From contig NZ_JAFREP010000013.1 in NCBI RefSeq assembly GCF_017377855.1, forward strand, positions 62,001-126,000: a stretch of DNA of 64,000 bases, in the 5' to 3' direction. Positions 35,683-47,200 of the stretch are shown piece after piece. The position numbers were made by a program, and so were the translations under genes. The DNA is from Acanthopleuribacter pedis (GTDB lineage Bacteria; Acidobacteriota; Holophagae; Acanthopleuribacterales; Acanthopleuribacteraceae). The notes beneath the pieces were generated by a model that searched no databases, had not been told where the DNA came from, and saw nothing but the letters and a program-made list of their open reading frames with translations. Within the stretch, counting starts at the first letter, position 1, and each line of letters starts with the position of its first letter.

Positions 35683-37236
35683 TTAACCAACGGCGGGTGA
35701 GGAACCTTGTAGACTGAAGACATCTTGCTCGCAATCGAAGCGCCGATAGGCAATCGCTTCCAGAAGATGTTCATGCTGAATGTCGTCAAAGCCCCCAAGG
35801 TCGGCAATGGTGCGTGCCACTCGCAGAACCTTGGCGTAACCCCGGGTGGTAAAACCCAAGGCTTCCAAGCGCTGTTCCAACATTTCAGCCACGGCAACCG
35901 GAACGCGACAGAAGCGGCACAGTTCCGCCGGGCTCATGTTGCCGTTGGTGGTGGTAGCACAACCGAAACGCTTCATTTGCCGTCGTCGCGCCGCAACCAC
36001 CCGTTTTCGGATGACTTTGCTGGATTCGGAGGGCGGCAGGCGCCGAATCTCTCGAATGGGTAGGGATTGAACCTCGATTTGAAGATCGATGCGATCCATG
36101 AGTGGACCGGACAAGCGGTGACGGTAGGTTTTCACCTTGTCCGGGGTACAAACACAGCGGCGACGCGGGTCTCCTTTCCATCCACAGGGGCAGGCGTTCA
36201 TCGCGGCCACCAGCATAAAATCGGCCGGATAGGTCATGCGATGGGCGGCCCGACTGATGGTCACAATCCCGTCTTCCAGGGGTTGGCGCAGCGTTTCCAG
36301 AACGGGACGCGGAAATTCCGGCAGTTCATCCAGAAACAGCACACCGCGATGGGCCAAGGTCACCTCACCGGCTTTCGCCTTGGGCCCGCCGCCAATGACG
36401 GCCGGTGGGGAAGCGGTATGGTGGGGCGCCCGAAAGGGGCGACGCAACAAAGCGCCTTGAAAACCTTCCTCTTTAGAAGATCCATGAATGCGAGTAACCT
36501 CCAGCATTTCGGTTTCACTCATGGGCGGTAAAATGGAAGGCACCCGTTTACTCAGCATGGACTTCCCGGAACCCGGCGGCCCATAAAAAAGAAGGTTATG
36601 GGCACCGGCCGCGGCGATTTCCAAGGCCCGTTTGGCCAGGGTTTGGCCTTTGACATCGGCAAGATCGAGACAGGCCGACTGTTGGTTGGGCGCGGGCGCG
36701 GCCGCCACGCTGGGTTTGATGGTATCTCGACCGCGAAGGAACCGAACCAAGCTCGGTAAATCCTCCACTTCCAGCACATCGAGTTCACGGATCAAGGCCG
36801 CCTCGGGTCCGTTACCGATGGGCACAAACAGACGCCGCCCACCCCGCTGTCGGGCACACTCACCCACGGAAAGAACCGACCGTAGGGGTCGCAGCCGTCC
36901 ATCAAGCGCCAACTCGCCGACAAACCAGCAGCATGCCACGGCATCGCTTGGAATGACACCCATGGCAACCAGAATGCCGACGGCCATCGGCAGGTCGTAG
37001 GCCGTACCTTCTTTGCGAAGATCGGCAGGCGACAGGTTAATGACAATTTCATTGTTGTGAAGCGCAAAACCGCTGTTATTGATGGCAGGAATAAGGCGGT
37101 CTTTCGATTCACGGGTTGCAGCGTCGGGCAAACCGACGATGCTTACTTTAAGCGCGCCCTTGCGGACGTCTACTTCAACACAAATAGGTACTGCCTGAAC
37201 GCCGTGGGGCGCCGCACTGGCAACATGACTGATCAT
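35683..37236 (-). CDS. comM: YifB/ComM family Mg-chelatase-like AAA+ ATPase
   Basis: The start is the ATG at 37236, preceded by AGGAGGAC; the open frame upstream is spurious. The product has 517 residues. The N-terminal domain (about 1-180) is of the ChlI/Lon-substrate-like type, with VSIVGLPDAATRESKDR. The AAA+ core has Walker A GPPGSGKS (about 215), Walker B VLFLDELPEF and sensor residues. The zinc-finger-like CPCGWKGDPRRRC is typical of YifB. The C-terminal helical domain ends with LEAIAYRRFD. ComM is a hexameric helicase that promotes branch migration in natural transformation. Many non-competent bacteria also have it, so it does not by itself prove competence. Confidence 0.93.
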   Translation of the reverse strand: MISHVASAAPHGVQAVPICVEVDVRKGALKVSIVGLPDAATRESKDRLIPAINNSGFALHNNEIVINLSPADLRKEGTAYDLPMAVGILVAMGVIPSDAVACCWFVGELALDGRLRPLRSVLSVGECARQRGGRRLFVPIGNGPEAALIRELDVLEVEDLPSLVRFLRGRDTIKPSVAAAPAPNQQSACLDLADVKGQTLAKRALEIAAAGAHNLLFYGPPGSGKSMLSKRVPSILPPMSETEMLEVTRIHGSSKEEGFQGALLRRPFRAPHHTASPPAVIGGGPKAKAGEVTLAHRGVLFLDELPEFPRPVLETLRQPLEDGIVTISRAAHRMTYPADFMLVAAMNACPCGWKGDPRRRCVCTPDKVKTYRHRLSGPLMDRIDLQIEVQSLPIREIRRLPPSESSKVIRKRVVAARRRQMKRFGCATTTNGNMSPAELCRFCRVPVAVAEMLEQRLEALGFTTRGYAKVLRVARTIADLGGFDDIQHEHLLEAIAYRRFDCEQDVFSLQGSSPAVG

Positions 37237-37749
37237 TTGTCCTCCTCGGGTAGAGGAGAACTCGGTGGTTTGGTAACGACAATCTACCATGGTTTTTTAG
37301 GGCGTCAAAAAGTTTTTATGTAAAAAAATCATTCCAGCAAACCCTGGCAGATCAACGCTTTAGAACAAAGTTCATTCGAAAGGGGTTAGCGCTAAGGTGA
37401 GCGATTCTTGGCGGCGCGCTCAGGCATCCTGCAGAAACAATGCACGCCGTCGGTTCCAAGTAGGCGTCGTGCGCGAACCCGGTCCGCTTTTCCCAACAGA
37501 TTTCGCTCCCGACCCGGGCGCGTCCTGCGCCGAACCTTTCGCGATTGCATCCACCCGTATCGCGCGCTTTCGGTTAGAGAAGATGTGACTGGGTTTGGGT
37601 GCAGACAGGTTGGACGGCCTGGTGTCGTCTGTTTCGAATCCGCCGAAGCAACACTTTCCTTTTGAATCGGCCTCTTGTATGCTATTGCGCTTGAGCCGCG
37701 GGCGAGCTCGCTTACCCGCAACACCTATTGTTCGTTTTCGGAGCCCACC
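37237..37749. other. Divergent intergenic region
   Basis: About 510 bases lie between the ComM-like gene (minus) and trmB (plus). The part just after 37290 is AT-rich and probably holds the comM promoter. A stretch at 37530-37580 weakly resembles 11545-11585 (GCGATTGCAT and GCGCGCTTT parts in common), perhaps an old dispersed repeat. No gene is supported. Confidence 0.4.
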
Positions 37750-38379
37750 GTGTCAGATGTATTTCTTCCCAAGGATCAGCGTGTCAGTCGTGAGTTGGTC
37801 CTTGAACAGCAGCAAGCGCCCCTGAATCTCAAGGATCTCTTCGGCAACGAGAACCCGGTCGAATTAGAGATTGGGATCGGCAAAGGTCTGTTCATCACGC
37901 GTTCCGGGGTTAACCATCCCGATACCAACTGGATCGGCATCGAAATTCGCCGCAAGTATCTCAATATGGCACGAGAGCGCGTGGAAAAACGGCCGCTTGG
38001 CAATGTTCGCCTGATTTGTGGCGAAGCGCTTGGTTTTCTCGAAGAATACCTCCCCGACAACAGCCTCTCGGTGATTCACGTTTATTATCCAGACCCGTGG
38101 CCAAAGAAACGCCACCACAAGCGACGTTTGTTCGGTGAGGCGTTTATGGCGCAAGTCCACCGCGTACTCAAGCCGGGCGGACATTTGCTAATCGCCACGG
38201 ATCACTTGGGTTACTGGGAACACATTCAAGAAGTGCTGCAAGCACAAACCTACCTGGACCCGGCCGAACGGCTTCCCGAGGACCCGGATGGCGCAACCGG
38301 TTTAACCAACTTCGCGATTAAGTATCAAGCAGAGGGTCGCCAAAGTTACCGCACGGGGTATCGCAAACCCGAGGCCTGA
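37750..38379 (+). CDS. trmB: tRNA (guanine-N7-)-methyltransferase TrmB
   Basis: I use the GTG at 37750 as start: GGAG lies 6 bases upstream and the protein then begins where TrmB homologues begin (209 residues). The SAM site is LEIGIGKGLFI (about 40-50). Further family marks are NWIGIEIRRKYL, the catalytic-region VYYPDPWPKKRHHKRR (about 115-130) and TDHLGYWEHIQ. The enzyme makes m7G46 in the tRNA variable loop. A PTPS-family gene follows after 26 bases, probably in one operon. Confidence 0.94.
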   Translation: MSDVFLPKDQRVSRELVLEQQQAPLNLKDLFGNENPVELEIGIGKGLFITRSGVNHPDTNWIGIEIRRKYLNMARERVEKRPLGNVRLICGEALGFLEEYLPDNSLSVIHVYYPDPWPKKRHHKRRLFGEAFMAQVHRVLKPGGHLLIATDHLGYWEHIQEVLQAQTYLDPAERLPEDPDGATGLTNFAIKYQAEGRQSYRTGYRKPEA

Positions 38380-38405
38380 TCCATTGCCCCAGAAAAGGAC
38401 CCGTC

Positions 38406-38918
38406 ATGCAGGTGTTTGAAGCAGAATTTGCCAAAGATCGCCAAAAATTCTCCGCCGCCCATTTCACGATCTTCGAGGACGGCTCGGTTGAGCGCCTTCA
38501 CGGACATAACTATCGTGTGAAGGTCACCTTTACCGCGGCGCTGGGTGAGCTGGGTCTGATGTTCCCCTTTCATCAAGCAAAAGCTCTGATCAAAGCGCTG
38601 TGCGACGCTTGGGACGAACGGGTGATCGTACCAACGGCCTGTCCCTGGCTCGACGTGGACCAATCCCAAAAAGGCCAAGTCGGGCTCCATTTGAAAACCC
38701 CACGCGTGGAAAAGGTTTACAGTTTCCCGCTGGAGGACACGCTCCTGCTGCCCATCAACAATGTGAGCTGTGAAAACCTGGTCGCGGTTTTTGCCGAAGC
38801 TTTGGCGCGGCGATGCGAAGAAGACGAACTCAACTACCAAAGCATGACGGTCGCCATCGGTGAAAGCGACGGCCAAGATATTCGCATGACGCTGCAGAAG
38901 CCGGCAGCGACGAAGTAA
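38406..38918 (+). CDS. 6-pyruvoyl-tetrahydropterin synthase family enzyme with ExxHGH motif
   Basis: The zinc ligands are present: a histidine in FSAAHF (about 20) and both histidines in LHGHNY (about 38-40). The position four residues before the first HGH histidine, cysteine in QueD, is valine here, and the motif reads ERLHGH. That ExxHGH form is the mark of the PTPS-III group, reported to make 6-hydroxymethyl-dihydropterin for folate synthesis in place of FolB. The product is 170 residues, longer than QueD (about 120), because of an insertion around residues 70-110. The name QueD would be the usual automated label. Its location after trmB hints at tRNA modification, whereas the motif hints at folate; I keep both open. 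Confidence 0.8.
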   Translation: MQVFEAEFAKDRQKFSAAHFTIFEDGSVERLHGHNYRVKVTFTAALGELGLMFPFHQAKALIKALCDAWDERVIVPTACPWLDVDQSQKGQVGLHLKTPRVEKVYSFPLEDTLLLPINNVSCENLVAVFAEALARRCEEDELNYQSMTVAIGESDGQDIRMTLQKPAATK

Positions 38919-39205
38919 TCAAACAAGGTCAGGGCACCGCCATGGGCCCCCGCACAACCAAAAAATCAGGACCTCGGGATCGCTAACTAAAAATGTGCGC
39001 CTCCTGGAGGCGAAGATGAGACCGGCCACTTGTCGAACAGCCTTGATCGCGATAAGATGCGGTTACACCACTTCTCAGATTCCTGTTCACTCGATCCATG
39101 GGAGAAGGCAACGCTACCGAATCGTTCTGATCTCGGTAGGTCACCCCTAACTCCGGCGACGCGCGAAACATTCAGCACGCATTTGTTCAGAAGGAGAACG
39201 GCCCG

Positions 39206-40891
39206 ATGGATGCTGAGATGAAACGGCGAATAGAGCGGCTTGAATTTCTCCATAAAGTCGCAATCGAACTTTCTGCTGAAAAAGACATGGACCGCTTGGT
39301 CGAAATCATTCTGGATAAAGCCAAACACCTCTGTAACGCCGACGCGGGTACCCTTTACCTGCGAACGGACGACGACCATTTACGCTTTGCGATCATGCGT
39401 ACCAAAAGTCTTCAAATCGAGTTAGGTGGAACCACGGGGAAACGCATCAACCTGCCGCCACTGCCCCTTTACGACGTCACCACGGGCAAGCCGAACCACC
39501 ACAACATCGCCACCTATTCGGCGCTCGAAACCAAGTCCATAAACATTCCCAACGCCTACAGCCACCAAGGCTTCGATTTTTCCGGCACCAAATCATTTGA
39601 TTTACGCAACGGCTACCGTTCTACCTCGTTTCTGTGCATCCCCCTGGTCAATTACCAAAGCCGGGTGGTCGGCGTATTACAACTGATCAACGCCATGGAT
39701 CCCCAAACCCATGCGGTGATCCCTTTTACCGACGATCTACAAGAATTCGTGGAAACCCTTGCCTACCAGGCGGCCATCGCACTCGACAACAACCTGCTCC
39801 TCCAAGAACAAAAACAGTTGATGGAAAGTTTCATCAAGCTGCTGGCGGCGGCAATCGACGCCAAGTCACCCTATACGGGCGGCCACTGTGAGCGGGTTCC
39901 CGTGGTCACGGAATTGCTCGCCAAGGCGGCCTGTGAATGCAGCGAGGGACCCCTCGCCGACTTTGACATGGATGACGCCGATTGGTACGAGTTGCGGATC
40001 GCGGCCTGGATGCACGACTGCGGAAAAGTCACCACCCCGGTCCACATCATGGATAAAGCAACCAAACTTGAAACCATCTATGACCGCATCACCTTGGTCC
40101 AATCTCGCTTTGAAATCCTCAAACGCGATCGTGAGATTGAGATGTTGCGCGCGGTGATGCAGGAACCGGATCGGCGCGCGGAGCTGGAAGAAGGTTACCA
40201 AGCTGAAATCGCCCAACTCGATGAAGAGTTCGCATTTCTCAAAAACGCCAACACGGGTGGCGAGTATCTGGCCCCAGAAGTGCAACAACGCATCCGCGAA
40301 ATCGGCATGCGCCGCTACCACGAAAACGGCGCCGAACGCTTCCTGTTAAGCGAGGAAGAAATCGCCAACCTAAGCATTGCCAAGGGCACACTCACACCGG
40401 AAGAACGCATCATCATCAACGGTCACATGGTGCAAACGATCAAAATGCTGGAAGCACTCCCCTGGCCGCGCAACCTCAGCCGTGTCCCCGAAATCGCGGG
40501 CGGACACCACGAGAAAATGGACGGCACGGGTTACCCCAAGGGCCTCTTCGCGGGCGACATGTCCACCCCCGCCCGCATTATGGCGATTGCGGATGTCTTC
40601 GAAGCCCTCACCGCCCAAGACCGCCCCTACAAAAAAGGTAAAACCCTGTCGGAAACCATGCGCATTATGGGTTTCATGAAACAGGACAACCACCTCGACC
40701 CCGACCTGCTCGACTTGTTCGTGCGCAGCGGTGTCTACCGCGTCTACGGCGAGAAGTTCCTGCCCGAGGAACTCATCGACCACGTGGACGAGGAAGCCTT
40801 ATTGGCCATGAAACCCAAACCCTTTGAGGTACCGGCCAAAGAAGAACGGGACAAACGTTGGCGCGATTTCCTACCACACTACCGGTTTTAG
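39206..40891 (+). CDS. GAF plus HD-GYP domain protein, putative cyclic-di-GMP phosphodiesterase
   Basis: The product has 561 residues. A GAF sensory domain occupies about 25-195 (ADAGTLYLRTDD, then FLCIPLVNYQSRVVGVLQLIN). The HD-GYP domain starts near 215. HCERVP and the metal-binding pair in WMHDCGK are intact. An insertion of about 110 charged residues (about 290-395) separates them from the later HMVQTIKMLEALPWP. HHEKMDGTGYPKG carries the GYP signature, and ARIMAIADVFEALTAQDRPYK follows. All key residues are present, so hydrolysis of cyclic-di-GMP is expected, controlled by the GAF domain. GGAG lies 9 bases before the ATG. Confidence 0.92.
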   Translation: MDAEMKRRIERLEFLHKVAIELSAEKDMDRLVEIILDKAKHLCNADAGTLYLRTDDDHLRFAIMRTKSLQIELGGTTGKRINLPPLPLYDVTTGKPNHHNIATYSALETKSINIPNAYSHQGFDFSGTKSFDLRNGYRSTSFLCIPLVNYQSRVVGVLQLINAMDPQTHAVIPFTDDLQEFVETLAYQAAIALDNNLLLQEQKQLMESFIKLLAAAIDAKSPYTGGHCERVPVVTELLAKAACECSEGPLADFDMDDADWYELRIAAWMHDCGKVTTPVHIMDKATKLETIYDRITLVQSRFEILKRDREIEMLRAVMQEPDRRAELEEGYQAEIAQLDEEFAFLKNANTGGEYLAPEVQQRIREIGMRRYHENGAERFLLSEEEIANLSIAKGTLTPEERIIINGHMVQTIKMLEALPWPRNLSRVPEIAGGHHEKMDGTGYPKGLFAGDMSTPARIMAIADVFEALTAQDRPYKKGKTLSETMRIMGFMKQDNHLDPDLLDLFVRSGVYRVYGEKFLPEELIDHVDEEALLAMKPKPFEVPAKEERDKRWRDFLPHYRF

Positions 40892-41222
40892 ACACGCCAC
40901 GGACACCTCGCCCCCTGGTTTGCAAACAAGCGGAACAAGAGACAGAACGCACCAGCGTTAACCCAAAACGTGATCCCCTTCCCTTTTCAGTTGGCACGAT
41001 GAATCGATGGGATGCGAGCAACAAGACGGCGCAACGCAAAGCGTGCAGAATAAGCTGAAGGAACCGAACCGACCAGCCGACACAAGAGGTTCTACCACGG
41101 AACAAAAACGGACGAGCATGCGCGGCAAAGCGTGGGCACGCGGGCGTCCCCTTGGTATTTCCCCACCTTATACCCTCGCGAAGGCAAGGCTTACCCAAAT
41201 TCAAGCTTCATCATTTATTAAC
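40892..41222. other. Intergenic region between convergent genes
   Basis: No gene is supported here. Open frames on both strands lack ribosome sites. Confidence 0.4.
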
Positions 41223-41250
41223 GCACGCACCTCTGCTTTGAGGCGCGTGC
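41223..41250 (-). terminator. Possible terminator of the 16-repeat BACON gene
   Basis: On the minus strand, GCACGCGCCTC pairs with GAGGTGCGTGC (one mismatch) over a six-base loop. The following sequence is AT-rich but lacks a clean T-run. It lies 11 bases beyond the stop codon. Confidence 0.45.
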
Positions 41251-41260
41251 AACATTCGGG

Positions 41261-44200
41261 TTAACGATCACTTGGCTCGGTCGCCGCCGTGGTTGGCGGG
41301 AGCGATGTTTTGGGTTGGGATTTGGTCTTTGCCGACGCCTCGGTACAGCCGGCCAGGGGAACCAGGTCCAGGACGGTCACGGAGGCGTTCCAATTGGGCA
41401 AGGCCGCGAAGAAGGCGGGTGATTGGGTGCATCGCTGTTGGCTGATGGTAAAGGTCAGGGTTTCGTCGGCATTGGTCACGGTGATGGTGCCGGTCCGAGC
41501 GGTGGTTCCATCGAGCACGGCCACGGCAAAGGTTACCGAGCCGGCGCCAACCCCGGTCTGCCCGGCGGTGATGGTAATCCAATCGTCTTGGGTGGTCGCG
41601 GTCCAAGCGCAAGTGGTGAGGTTGGTCTGAATCTCAAAGCCACCGTTACCACCGTCCTCGAAGAAGCCGGCACTGGTCGCGCTCAGGGTCAAATCACAAG
41701 GGGTACGCCCCGCCTGCACGATGGTGAAGGTTTGGTCGGCCACGGAAATGGCACCGGTACGCGAGGCGATATCGGTGTTTTCGGCAACAGCATAGGTCAC
41801 GCCGCCATTTCCGGTTCCACTCTGACCCGAGGAGATGGTGATCCAACTATCTTGGGTTGTCGCGGTCCAAGCGCAATCCACCTTGTTGGTTTGAACCTCA
41901 AAACCGGCGGTGGTTCCGTCGGCAGGCGCGGTGGCCGAAGCAGGCGTTAAGGTATAAGCACATGGCACCACCCCATCCTGGTTCACGGTGAAGAATTGAT
42001 TGCCGACTTGAATGTTGCCGATCCGGGCTTGGGTACTTGTATTTTCCGCCACGGTGTATCCGACGGTGCCGTCACCGGTACCGGATTGGCCCTGGGTGAT
42101 GGTGATCCAGTCGAATTGTGTCGTCGTTTGCCACGTACAAATGTCGAGATTGGTTCCGACCTCAATGGTACCGGTGCCACCGTCCACGGTGAAATCAGCG
42201 GAACGGGTGGCCAAAGTAATGGCACAGGTGGTCGCGGCTTGTTGGATGGAGAAGGTTTGGTCGGCGGCCAAAATGGTACCGCTCCGCGCCTCTAAGCTGT
42301 TGTTGGCGGCGACGGTGAAGGCGATTTCGCCGTTCCCGGTCCCAGAGGAACCCGCGGTGATGGTGATCCAATCGAATTGGGTACTCGCGGTCCAGGTACA
42401 GGTGTCAACGCTGGGGAAAATGAAGAAACTGCCGCTTCCGCCGGCATCGCTGAAACCGGCGGCCCCAATCGGCAAGGAATAGGTACAAGAGGCCCCGCCC
42501 TGTTGGAGGGTGAAGGTTTGACCGCCGGCCAAAATGGTACCGGTTCGCGCGGAGGTGCCGGGGTTGGCAGCCGCGCTGAAAACAACGGACCCGTTACCCG
42601 ACCCACTTGCACCGGCGGTAATGGTGATCCATGGATCCTGGCTGACGGCGGTCCAAGAACACTCGGCCCCATTGGTCGTAATATCAAAACCACCGCTACC
42701 GCCGCCGGCGCCGATGGAGGTACCGGTGGTGCTCAGGGCGAAGCTACAGGTAAACGCTGCTTGCGTCACGGCAAAGGTTTGCCCGCCGGCGACAATTACA
42801 CCGCTACGCGCGCCACCGGGATTCGGCGAAACAGAGAAAGAAACGCTGCCGTTTCCGGTGCCGGCGGCCCCACCGGTGATGCTGATCCATGGGTCTTGGG
42901 TCACCGCGCTCCAGGCACAATCCTGCAGATTGGTGGTGATGTTAAAGGAGCCGGTGCCACCGGTGTCGGCAAAAGAGGCGGAGCTCGCGCTTAGGGTGTA
43001 GCTACAGGCGGCGCCGGTTTGGTTAACGGTAAAGGTTTGATCGGCGATTTGGATGGTCCCGGAACGGGTCGCGCCGGTATTCACGGCCACGGTGAAGGCA
43101 ACGGTTCCGTCCCCGGTTCCGCTTAACCCGGAGGTAATGGTAATCCAAGCATCTTGGGTACTCGCGGTCCAAGAACAGGTCTGTACGTTGGTACTGACAT
43201 TCACCGAGCCGTTGCCACCCTGATCATCAAGGGAAAGCGAACTGCTGCTCAAACTGTAGGTACAATCCAGGCCGCTTTGTTGGATGCTAAAAATCAGACC
43301 GCCGGCGGTGATGCTGGTCGAACGCGTCGCGGTGGTGGTATTTGCAGCGACGGTAAAGGCGATAGAACCGTCGCCGGTGCCACTCGCACCCGAGGTAATG
43401 GTGACCCAACTATCCGCGGCACTCGCACTCCAAGTACAACTCTGAATATTGGCACTCAGGTTGAAAGAGCCACTGCCACCCTGACCGTCAAAACTTCCCG
43501 AGCTACTGCTCAAACTGAATTGGCAGGTTCCGGCGGCTTGACTAATGGAATAGGTTTGCCCGCCGGCAATGATGGTACCGGATCGTTGCGAGGTGGTGGT
43601 ATTCGCGGAAACGGTATAGGCCACGGTCCCGTCACCGGTCCCACTGGTTCCGGCGGTGATGGTAATCCAATTGTCTTTGGTCGTCGCGCTCCAGGTGCAG
43701 GTCTGAACATTGGCCGTGATCGTGAAGCTGCCGCTACCACCCGCTTCCTCGTATGCGGCGGAAGAGGCGCTCAGGGTAAAGGCACAGGTCACACCCGATT
43801 GACTTACACTGAACGTTTGGTCGCCGACTTGGATGGTCCCGCTCCGCGATGCGGTGGTGGTATTCGCGGCAACGGTGTAACTCACGGTCCCGTCACCGGT
43901 CCCACTCGAGCCGGCGGTGATGGTAATCCAAGGATCACCAGTCGTGGCGGTCCATGTGCAGGTTTGACCATTGGTCGTTACGTTAAAGGACCCGCCACCA
44001 CCGGTATCGTCGTAAGCAGCGGAGCCGCTGCTTAAACTGTAGGAACAAGACAGGCCGGACTGATTGACGGTGAAGGTTTGCGCGCCTGCGGAGATGACGC
44101 CGTTCCTGGCGGAGGTACCGGTGTTGGCGGCCACGCTGAAGCTGACGGTCCCGTCACCGGTCCCACTCGAGCCGGCGGTGATGGTAATCCAATCATCTTG

Positions 44201-47200
44201 GGTGGTTGCGGTCCAGGAACAACTTGCGCCGTTGGCCTGAACGTTAAAGCTATCGGTTCCACCGTCGGTGGTAAACGAAGCCGAACTCGCGCTGAGGGTA
44301 AAGGCACAAGGTGCTCCCGATTGTTGGATGGTGTAAACCTGATCCTGAACCTGAATGGTTCCGGTACGGCTATCCGTGGACGTATTGGCGGCCACGGTGT
44401 AACTAATGGTCCCGTCACCGGTCCCACTCGTGGCACTGGTCAGCGTGATCCACTTGAACTGAGTGGTCGCGGACCAACTACAGGTCTGCACATTGGTGGT
44501 GACATTAAAGGATCCGTTGCCACCGGCATCGTCGAATGAATTCGAAGACGCACTTAAGCTGTACGAACAGTTCACCCCGCTCTGGGAAATGCTGTAGGTT
44601 TGGTCCCCAACGGTTAGGGTCGCGCTTCGCGATGAGGTCGTGGTGTTGGCGGCCACGGAATAGCTGACCGAACCATCCCCGGTTCCGCTCGAACCCGCGG
44701 TGACGGTCACCCAACTTTCGGAAGCGACGGCGGTCCAGGTACAGGTTTGCACGTTGGTAGTCACGTTAAACGAGCCGGTCCCGCCGGTATCGTCAAAGGA
44801 ATTGGAACCCGCGCTCAGCGTGTAAGTACAAGCAACGCCGGTTTGGCTAATGCTGTAGGTTTCGCCACCGGCGGTGATGGTGGCGTTGCGGGTTTCGGTA
44901 CCGGTGTTGGCGGCCACGGAATAACTCACGCTGCCGTCACCGGTTCCACTCGAACCCGCGGTGATGGTCACCCAACTTTCAGAAGAGACGGCGGTCCAGG
45001 TGCAGGTCTGCACGTTGGTGGTCAGGTTAAACGAGCCGGTCCCACCGGCACTGTCAAATGCGTTGGAACTTGCGCTCAAGGCATAAGTACAGGTAACGCC
45101 GGTCTGGCTGATGCTGTAGGTTTGGTCACCGACGGTGATGGTGGCGTTCCGTGTCTCGGAGCCGGTGTTGGCGGCCACGGAATAACTCACGCTGCCGTCG
45201 CCGGTCCCACTCGAGCCGGCGGTAATGGTCACCCAACTTTCCGAGGCAACGGCGGTCCAAGTACAGGTCTGAACATTGGTGGTCACGTTAAACGAGCCGG
45301 TCCCACCGGCGTTGTCGAAGGAATTGGAACTCGCACTCAGGCTGTAGGTACAGGCTGCGTCTTGTGAAATGGTAAACACCTCGGAACCCATGGTGATGGT
45401 TCCAGAACGGGTGCTAGCGGCGGTATTTTCAGCGACGGTGAATTGGACCGTGCCGTTACCGGTCCCGCTTGCGCCGGAGGTAACGGTAATCCAAGAATCA
45501 GAAGCCACCGCGGTCCAGGAACAGGCACCGTCGGCGGTCACACTGACACTGCTCGACGTTCCGGCGGCGGCAACCTGAAGGCTGCTACTCGAGAGCGACA
45601 AACCGTCGATGGGTAAACGCCAAGCGCCCCGGCCATGGGTAAAAGCAAACAAGTTGAGTTGACAATCGGTCTGCTGGAAGGCCAACCATTCGGTAACCAC
45701 ATTGGCGTAACCGGTGTTTTCCTGAGCCCAACTCGTACCCGTATTGGTGCTTACGTAAACGCCCAAATCGGTTCCCAAATACAAACGGGTACTGTCGGTG
45801 GGATGGACGGCAATTGAATGAACCGGAATATCCGGTAAGTTGTTGTCGATACTGGTCCAGGAAGCGCCGCCGTCGGTGCTGCGGTACACGTGATCCACAC
45901 CGAAGGTTGAATAAGTGCAGTACGCGATATCGGCATCCTGGGGATCAAAGGCCACGGAGGAAACATAACCGGAATTGGGTCGCGTCTCGGTCCAAGTGGT
46001 GGAAGAGGTCGCGGTGGTGGCGCTGGTGGTGCGCCGGATATAACCGTTGTCGGTCCCGGCCAAAACAAGGTCGGAGTTACCCGGTGCCACGGCAATGGCG
46101 CTTCCGGTACTCGGCAAGCCGGTAGTATCGTTGCTGGCTTGGGTCCAACTGCCGGCGGCATCATCGGTCCGCCACAATTCTCCGCCGCTGGTCCACAAGC
46201 GATCCGGGTCATTGGGGTCCATGACGAAGGGGTTAATGAACTGACCTGAATCGCTAATGCCACTGACGGCGGAACTGAAACTCGAGCCGCCGTTGGTCGA
46301 TTTGCGAATGGAAATGCCGGTGGTCTCCACGTACAAAATATTGGTGTCGTTCGGGTTAATCGCAACATAACCGCCATCACCGCCAAACAGCTCTACCCAG
46401 CTATTTAAGCCGGAGGTATCGTCTCCCCGTAGGGTCCCATTGTCTTGGGTGCCGCCGAAGTAGGTGTCGCCGGAAGGATAGGGCAAACCGTGGTAGAACT
46501 GAGTAACCCCGTAACTGTTGTTCAAATTGGTGAATACGACACTGAAGGTTCCAGAGGCGGAGCAAGCGGCGCTGGTGCCAATGGTGGCCACGGCGGCACG
46601 GGCGTTGTCGGTACGGAAGACGCCACCGTCATTGGTGATGTACAGGGTCTGATTGGTGGTCCCGTTGTAATCGGGATGGAAAAAGAAGCCGTGTTGGTCG
46701 GCATGGACGTACATTGAAGCGGTATCGTTTACGGCCCAGTGGGAGGCCATGCCCCAACTGGCGCCGCCGTCGTCGGAACGAAAGGTATCGATACCGCCGG
46801 CCCAAACGATATCCTCGTCAAGCGGATCCACGGCGATGATGTTGTCGTACCAGCCCTGGCTAAGAATCGAGGCGGAACACAGAAAACTCAGCGGGTTCGA
46901 TAGCAACAAGTCGGCCCCGTCGATGGGACTCACCGAACGGTGTCGATCCGACCAACTGGTGCCGCCGTCGGTTGAGCGAATGACGGCCAACAAACCGTAG
47001 GTAAACCCCGAAATACCCCCGCCGTTGCGGTTGGAAGCCAGCAAATAGACGACATCCTGGTTGGAAGGGGCGATGGCAATCGAGGTGCGGCCCATGTCGG
47101 TTTCGGTGTAAACGGACGTAAAGGTAGTGGTATTGGCGGCGTCTGAGTTGCGGTAAATGGTTGCCTGGGTAAAGGTGCCCACGGAAGCAAACAGCACATC

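Noticed and set aside
40773..41204. Minus-strand open frame of 143 codons across the end of the HD-GYP gene
   Set aside because: Overlaps the 3' end of the HD-GYP coding sequence and has no ribosome site or domain.
43154..45367. Long plus-strand open frames opposite the BACON repeats (glycine- and threonine-rich)
   Set aside because: Their apparent repeats are only the reverse reading of the BACON array on the minus strand.
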